From the NCBI GenBank assembly GCA_000063525.1, contig CT978603.1, positions 1,917,105-1,981,104 on the forward strand: a stretch of 64,000 nt of DNA, written 5' to 3'. The DNA is from Synechococcus sp. RCC307. Its GTDB lineage: Bacteria; Cyanobacteriota; Cyanobacteriia; PCC-6307; Cyanobiaceae. Position numbers and translations under genes: made by a program. The notes beneath the pieces are model-generated. The model searched no databases, was not told the DNA's origin, and saw only the letters and a list, made by a program, of their open reading frames with translations. This document shows positions 60,898-64,000 of the stretch, piece after piece (positions within the stretch are counted from its first letter, which is position 1; the number at the start of each line of letters is the position of its first letter).

Positions 60898-61401
60898 ATG
60901 GCTCGAGAACTGCTGCTGATCCGCCACGGCATTGCTGTCGAGCGCGGCAGCACCGCCACCGATGAGGAACGCGCCCTTACCACCGAAGGGCGTGCGCGCA
61001 CGCGGCAAGTGTTGAAGCGGCTGCTGCGCCTGGAGTTGCACTCGGACAGCCTGCTCAGTAGCCCGTTCATCCGCGCCCGGCAAACCGCTGAATTAGCCCT
61101 GCAACTGGGGCTGGGAGACACCCTCAACGTGCGCGATGAGCTGGCGCCAGGCCAAGACCCCCTGCCCTTGCTGCAAGAACTGCTGGCGGAGGAGTGGAAA
61201 CGGGTGGCGGTTTTTGGCCATGAGCCCGATCTCAGTCAGCTGGCGTGCCATCTGCTGGGTTGCAGCACCAACAGCCTGCAGCTCAAAAAAGCTGGGGTTG
61301 CCCTCGTCGAGCTGGAGCCAGGGCTGCCGCAGCTCGAGCCCGGCAACGGCCAGCTGAAGCTGCTACTCAGCCCCAAAGTGCTGCTGGAGGGCAAAAAGTG
61401 A
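60898..61401 (+). CDS. sixA: phosphohistidine phosphatase SixA
   Basis: A 167-residue histidine phosphatase. The catalytic RHG is at residues 9-11 (ELLLIRHGIAVERG), LTTEGRARTRQVL and SSPFIRARQTAELAL follow, and the second histidine is in VAVFGHEPDLSQL. In enteric bacteria SixA dephosphorylates histidine-phosphotransfer proteins; in cyanobacteria the target is not established. It starts 10 bases after the DUF3352 gene and precedes gltA by 49 bases. Confidence 0.92.
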   Translation: MARELLLIRHGIAVERGSTATDEERALTTEGRARTRQVLKRLLRLELHSDSLLSSPFIRARQTAELALQLGLGDTLNVRDELAPGQDPLPLLQELLAEEWKRVAVFGHEPDLSQLACHLLGCSTNSLQLKKAGVALVELEPGLPQLEPGNGQLKLLLSPKVLLEGKK

Positions 61402-61450
61402 CTGAAGCTCGCCGCGTAGCCTCGATCTGGTGTGCAATACCGGCAAAGCG

Positions 61451-62620
61451 ATGAGCGAGGCTCCCACCGGTTTTCGCCCTGGATTGGAGGGGGTTCCTGC
61501 CACCCAGTCGGCGATCAGCAACATCGATGGTCAGCAAGGAATCCTCAGCTACCGCGGCTACCGCATTGAGGATCTAGCCGCCCACAGCACCTTCCTGGAA
61601 ACGGCCTATCTGCTGATTTGGGGAGAACTGCCCAGTGCAGAGGCGCTCCGCGAGTTCCAGCACGACGTGCAGATGCACCGGCGGGTGAGTTTCCGCATCC
61701 GCGACATGCTCAAGTGCTTCCCCTCGGGGGGGCACCCCATGGATGCCCTGCAATCCAGTGCCGCATCGCTGGGGCTCTTCTATTCCAACCGCGCCCTCGA
61801 CGACGAGAACTACATCCGCGGCGCCGTGATGCGCGTGCTGGCCAAGATCCCGACGATGCTTGCGGCGTTCCACATGATTCGCCGCGGACAGGACCCCATC
61901 CAGCCACGGGATGACCTGCCCTACGCCTCCAATTTCCTCTACATGCTCACCGAGCGGGAGCCAGACCCACTGGCGGCCCGGATCTTTGATGCCTGCCTGG
62001 TGCTCCATGCCGAGCACACCCTCAACGCCAGCACCTTCAGCGCCCGGGTCACCGCGAGCACCCTCACCGACCCCTACGCCGTGGTGGCATCAGCCGTGGG
62101 CACCTTGGCCGGTCCCTTGCATGGCGGAGCCAACGAGGATGTGCTGCTGATGCTCGAGGAGATCGGCAGCGAAGAGCGAGTCGAGGCCTACCTCGATCAA
62201 GCCATCGCTTCGAAGAGCAAGATCATGGGCTTCGGCCACCGGGAATACAAGGTCAAAGACCCCCGCGCCACGATCCTGCAGGGGTTAGCCGAAACCCTGT
62301 TCAGCCGCTTTGGCCACGACCGCATGTACGACGTGGCGCGCCGACTGGAGAGCCTGGCTGCCGAAAAGCTCGGCCCCAAGGGGATCTACCCCAATGTGGA
62401 TTTCTATTCCGGGCTGGTCTATCGCAAGCTCGGCATCCCCACCGACCTGTTCACGCCAGTCTTTGCACTCTCCAGGGCCGCCGGCTGGCTGGCCCACTGG
62501 AAAGAGCAGCTGGGTGCCAACCGGATCTACAGGCCAACGCAGATCTATACGGGCCTCGAAACCCGCAGCTGGCTTCCTACTGAGCAGAGAAGCGGGCACA
62601 ATGGCGAGCCGACTGGGTAG
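61451..62620 (+). CDS. gltA: citrate synthase
   Basis: Citrate synthase condenses acetyl-CoA and oxaloacetate, feeding 2-oxoglutarate for nitrogen assimilation. It is 389 residues from ATG 61451 ([20 protein letters not shown]). The active-site histidines are in [12 protein letters not shown] and [14 protein letters not shown], and the catalytic aspartate is in [12 protein letters not shown]. The length is that of the shorter type II-like bacterial form. It is 49 bases downstream of sixA and 23 bases before ndhA, so it probably leads into the NDH-1 operon. Confidence 0.97.
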   Translation: MSEAPTGFRPGLEGVPATQSAISNIDGQQGILSYRGYRIEDLAAHSTFLETAYLLIWGELPSAEALREFQHDVQMHRRVSFRIRDMLKCFPSGGHPMDALQSSAASLGLFYSNRALDDENYIRGAVMRVLAKIPTMLAAFHMIRRGQDPIQPRDDLPYASNFLYMLTEREPDPLAARIFDACLVLHAEHTLNASTFSARVTASTLTDPYAVVASAVGTLAGPLHGGANEDVLLMLEEIGSEERVEAYLDQAIASKSKIMGFGHREYKVKDPRATILQGLAETLFSRFGHDRMYDVARRLESLAAEKLGPKGIYPNVDFYSGLVYRKLGIPTDLFTPVFALSRAAGWLAHWKEQLGANRIYRPTQIYTGLETRSWLPTEQRSGHNGEPTG

Positions 62621-62643
62621 GTTGCCTGCAACGGTCTGCGCTG

Positions 62644-63768
62644 ATGAGCACCGCGTTCACCCTCGATTTAGAAACTGGCTTCCGGGGCCTGCTGGAAGCT
62701 GGCGGCGTTAGCCCTGGGCTCAGCCGGCTGATCTGGCTGCCCCTGCCAATGCTGCTGGTGCTGGTGGCTGCCGTGGTTGGCGTGCTGGTGACGGTGTGGC
62801 TGGAGCGCAAGATTTCCGCTGCGGTTCAGCAGCGCATCGGCCCTGAGTACGCCGGTGCCCTTGGCATCCTCCAGCCCCTGGCAGATGGCCTGAAGCTGCT
62901 GGTTAAAGAAGACATCGTCCCGGCACGGGCCGATGGCCTGCTGTTCACCCTCGGACCGGTGCTGGTCGTGGTCCCGGTGATCCTGTCCTGGCTGATCGTG
63001 CCTTTTGGCCAGAACCTGCTGATCAGCAATGTGGGGGTTGGAATTTTCCTCTGGGTGGCCCTCAGCAGCATTCAGCCCATTGGCCTGCTGATGAGTGGCT
63101 ACTCGAGCAATAACAAGTATTCGCTGCTGGGCGGCCTGCGGGCTGCAGCCCAATCGATCAGCTACGAAATCCCCCTGGCCCTGGCGGTGCTGGCGGTGGT
63201 GATGATGACCAACTCGCTCAGCACGGTCGACATCGTCGATCAGCAAACCGGTGCTGGAATTTTGAGTTGGAACATCTGGCGCCAACCGGTGGGCTTTTTG
63301 ATCTTCTGGATCTGCGCCCTGGCCGAATGCGAACGCCTCCCCTTCGACTTGCCTGAAGCGGAAGAAGAGCTGGTGGCCGGCTACCAGACCGAGTACGCGG
63401 GCATGAAATTTGCCCTCTTCTACCTGGGCAGCTACATCAACTTGGTGCTCTCAGCCCTGCTGGTGGCTGTGCTCTATCTGGGTGGCTGGGGCTTCCCCCT
63501 GCCGGTGGAAACCCTGGCCGGCTGGCTAAGTCAGCCGATTGATGCCCCCTTGGTGCAAGTCATCACCGGATCGGTGGGCATTGTGATGACGGTGCTGAAG
63601 GCCTACGTCCTGGTCTTCACCGCGATCCTGCTGCGCTGGACCGTGCCCCGCGTGCGCATCGACCAACTGCTGGATTTCGGCTGGAAGTTTCTGCTGCCGA
63701 TCGCCCTGGTCAACCTGCTGGTGACCGCCGCCTTGAAACTTGCTTTTCCTGCCGTCTTTGGCGGCTAA
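62644..63768 (+). CDS. ndhA: NAD(P)H-quinone oxidoreductase subunit 1 (NDH-1)
   Basis: NdhA is the membrane subunit that forms the quinone-binding site next to NdhH. The 374-residue product has about eight hydrophobic segments. Conserved loops are [54 protein letters not shown] and the very conserved [25 protein letters not shown]. The ATG at 62644 gives the picocyanobacterial N terminus. It is followed by ndhI, the usual order in cyanobacteria. Confidence 0.97.
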   Translation: MSTAFTLDLETGFRGLLEAGGVSPGLSRLIWLPLPMLLVLVAAVVGVLVTVWLERKISAAVQQRIGPEYAGALGILQPLADGLKLLVKEDIVPARADGLLFTLGPVLVVVPVILSWLIVPFGQNLLISNVGVGIFLWVALSSIQPIGLLMSGYSSNNKYSLLGGLRAAAQSISYEIPLALAVLAVVMMTNSLSTVDIVDQQTGAGILSWNIWRQPVGFLIFWICALAECERLPFDLPEAEEELVAGYQTEYAGMKFALFYLGSYINLVLSALLVAVLYLGGWGFPLPVETLAGWLSQPIDAPLVQVITGSVGIVMTVLKAYVLVFTAILLRWTVPRVRIDQLLDFGWKFLLPIALVNLLVTAALKLAFPAVFGG

Positions 63769-63791
63769 GCGCCCTCAAGCCTGCCCAAAGC

Positions 63792-63807
63792 GGGTCATGA
63801 TTGACCC
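63792..63807. repeat. short inverted repeat between ndhA and ndhI
   Basis: The 72-base gap between ndhA and ndhI holds a perfect six-base inverted repeat, GGGTCA TGAT TGACCC. It could form a small hairpin or be a dimeric protein site. There is no T-run after it, so it is unlikely to be a terminator, which also would not fit inside this operon. Confidence 0.4.
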
Positions 63808-63840
63808 AACGCCTTTCCGCTCCGCCCCTCCACGCCTCCA

Positions 63841-64000
63841 TGTTCGGCTTTCTCAAGCAGGTCGGTGATTACACCAAAGACGCCGTCAGCGCGAGTCAGA
63901 ACATCGCGCGCGGTCTTTCGGTCACCTTTGATCACCTGCGGCGCCGACCGGTCACGGTCCAGTACCCCTACGAGAAGCTGATTCCCTCGGAGCGGTACCG
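63841..64000 (+). CDS. ndhI: NDH-1 subunit I, 5' part only
   Basis: Only the first 53 codons are inside the window, starting at ATG 63841: [20 protein letters not shown], then [29 protein letters not shown]. This is the typical N terminus of NdhI, the 4Fe-4S subunit that passes electrons in the NDH-1 peripheral arm; the [19 protein letters not shown] segment is highly conserved. The cluster cysteines lie beyond the window end. It follows ndhA on the same strand. Confidence 0.93.

Overview
The window is a stretch of a GC-rich picocyanobacterial chromosome, of the Synechococcus/Cyanobium type. The evidence is the gene content: chlorophyll synthesis (chlM), the cyanobacterial NDH-1 complex (ndhH, ndhA, start of ndhI), phylloquinone synthesis (menF, menA, menC, menE and a menI-like thioesterase), and families largely confined to cyanobacteria (DUF3177, DUF3285, DUF3352, DUF7734, an IctB-like membrane protein). 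The order from about 23 kb to the end resembles the core backbone I remember from marine Synechococcus and Prochlorococcus. I saw no rRNA, tRNA, insertion sequence, prophage or CRISPR array, and no gene-free stretch longer than 300 bases. Genes are very tightly packed: same-strand neighbours often share start/stop bases, and at least eleven convergent pairs overlap at their 3' ends.

Layout. 0-10 kb: a partial membrane protein, ileS, two small cyanobacterial conserved genes, a FIST-domain protein, trmB, an IctB-like protein, a BadF/BadG-type sugar kinase and glmM. 10-18 kb: a lytic transglycosylase, membrane and redox proteins (NIL-ferredoxin, TxlA-like thioredoxin), murG, a beta-hydroxyacid dehydrogenase, two tiny ORFs and pgk. 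18-20.3 kb: a universal stress protein, an RbgA-like GTPase and a pseudouridine synthase in a +strand operon. 20.3-23 kb: the outstanding accessory gene, an 864-residue protein with a CBM2-like domain at each end and two nearly identical 276-residue units between them. 23-35.5 kb: a fused oligopeptide-type ABC ATPase, the Rel/Spo (p)ppGpp enzyme, a ClC protein, mnmE, a purine-type permease, nadC, argS and hisC. 35.6-39.4 kb: a minus-strand run reading prfB (with a programmed frameshift), DUF3285, ybeY, dgkA, trpG/pabA and a degenerate MBL-fold protein. 39.4-45.4 kb: glutaredoxin plus gshB, then the phylloquinone cluster. 45.4-57 kb: ndhH, rsmH, a cysteine desulfurase, a NarL-type regulator, a second pseudouridine synthase, chlM, nagA, purE, an AI-2E family protein, cysC, a SUI1-type factor, a methyltransferase and trpB. 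57-64 kb: hrcA, a rhodanese, a DUF3352 protein, sixA, gltA, ndhA and the beginning of ndhI.

The best candidate for something undescribed is the CBM2-duplicated-domain-CBM2 protein at 20343-22937. It has no N-terminal signal peptide, carries a His/Asp-rich metal-ligand-like stretch before each unit, and has a repeated core I cannot assign to a family. Other points worth checking are an MBL-fold protein without the usual metal motif, an RluA-family protein with Gly at the catalytic Asp position, a MenI-like gene whose conserved N terminus seems to extend past its only standard start codon, and several very small ORFs.
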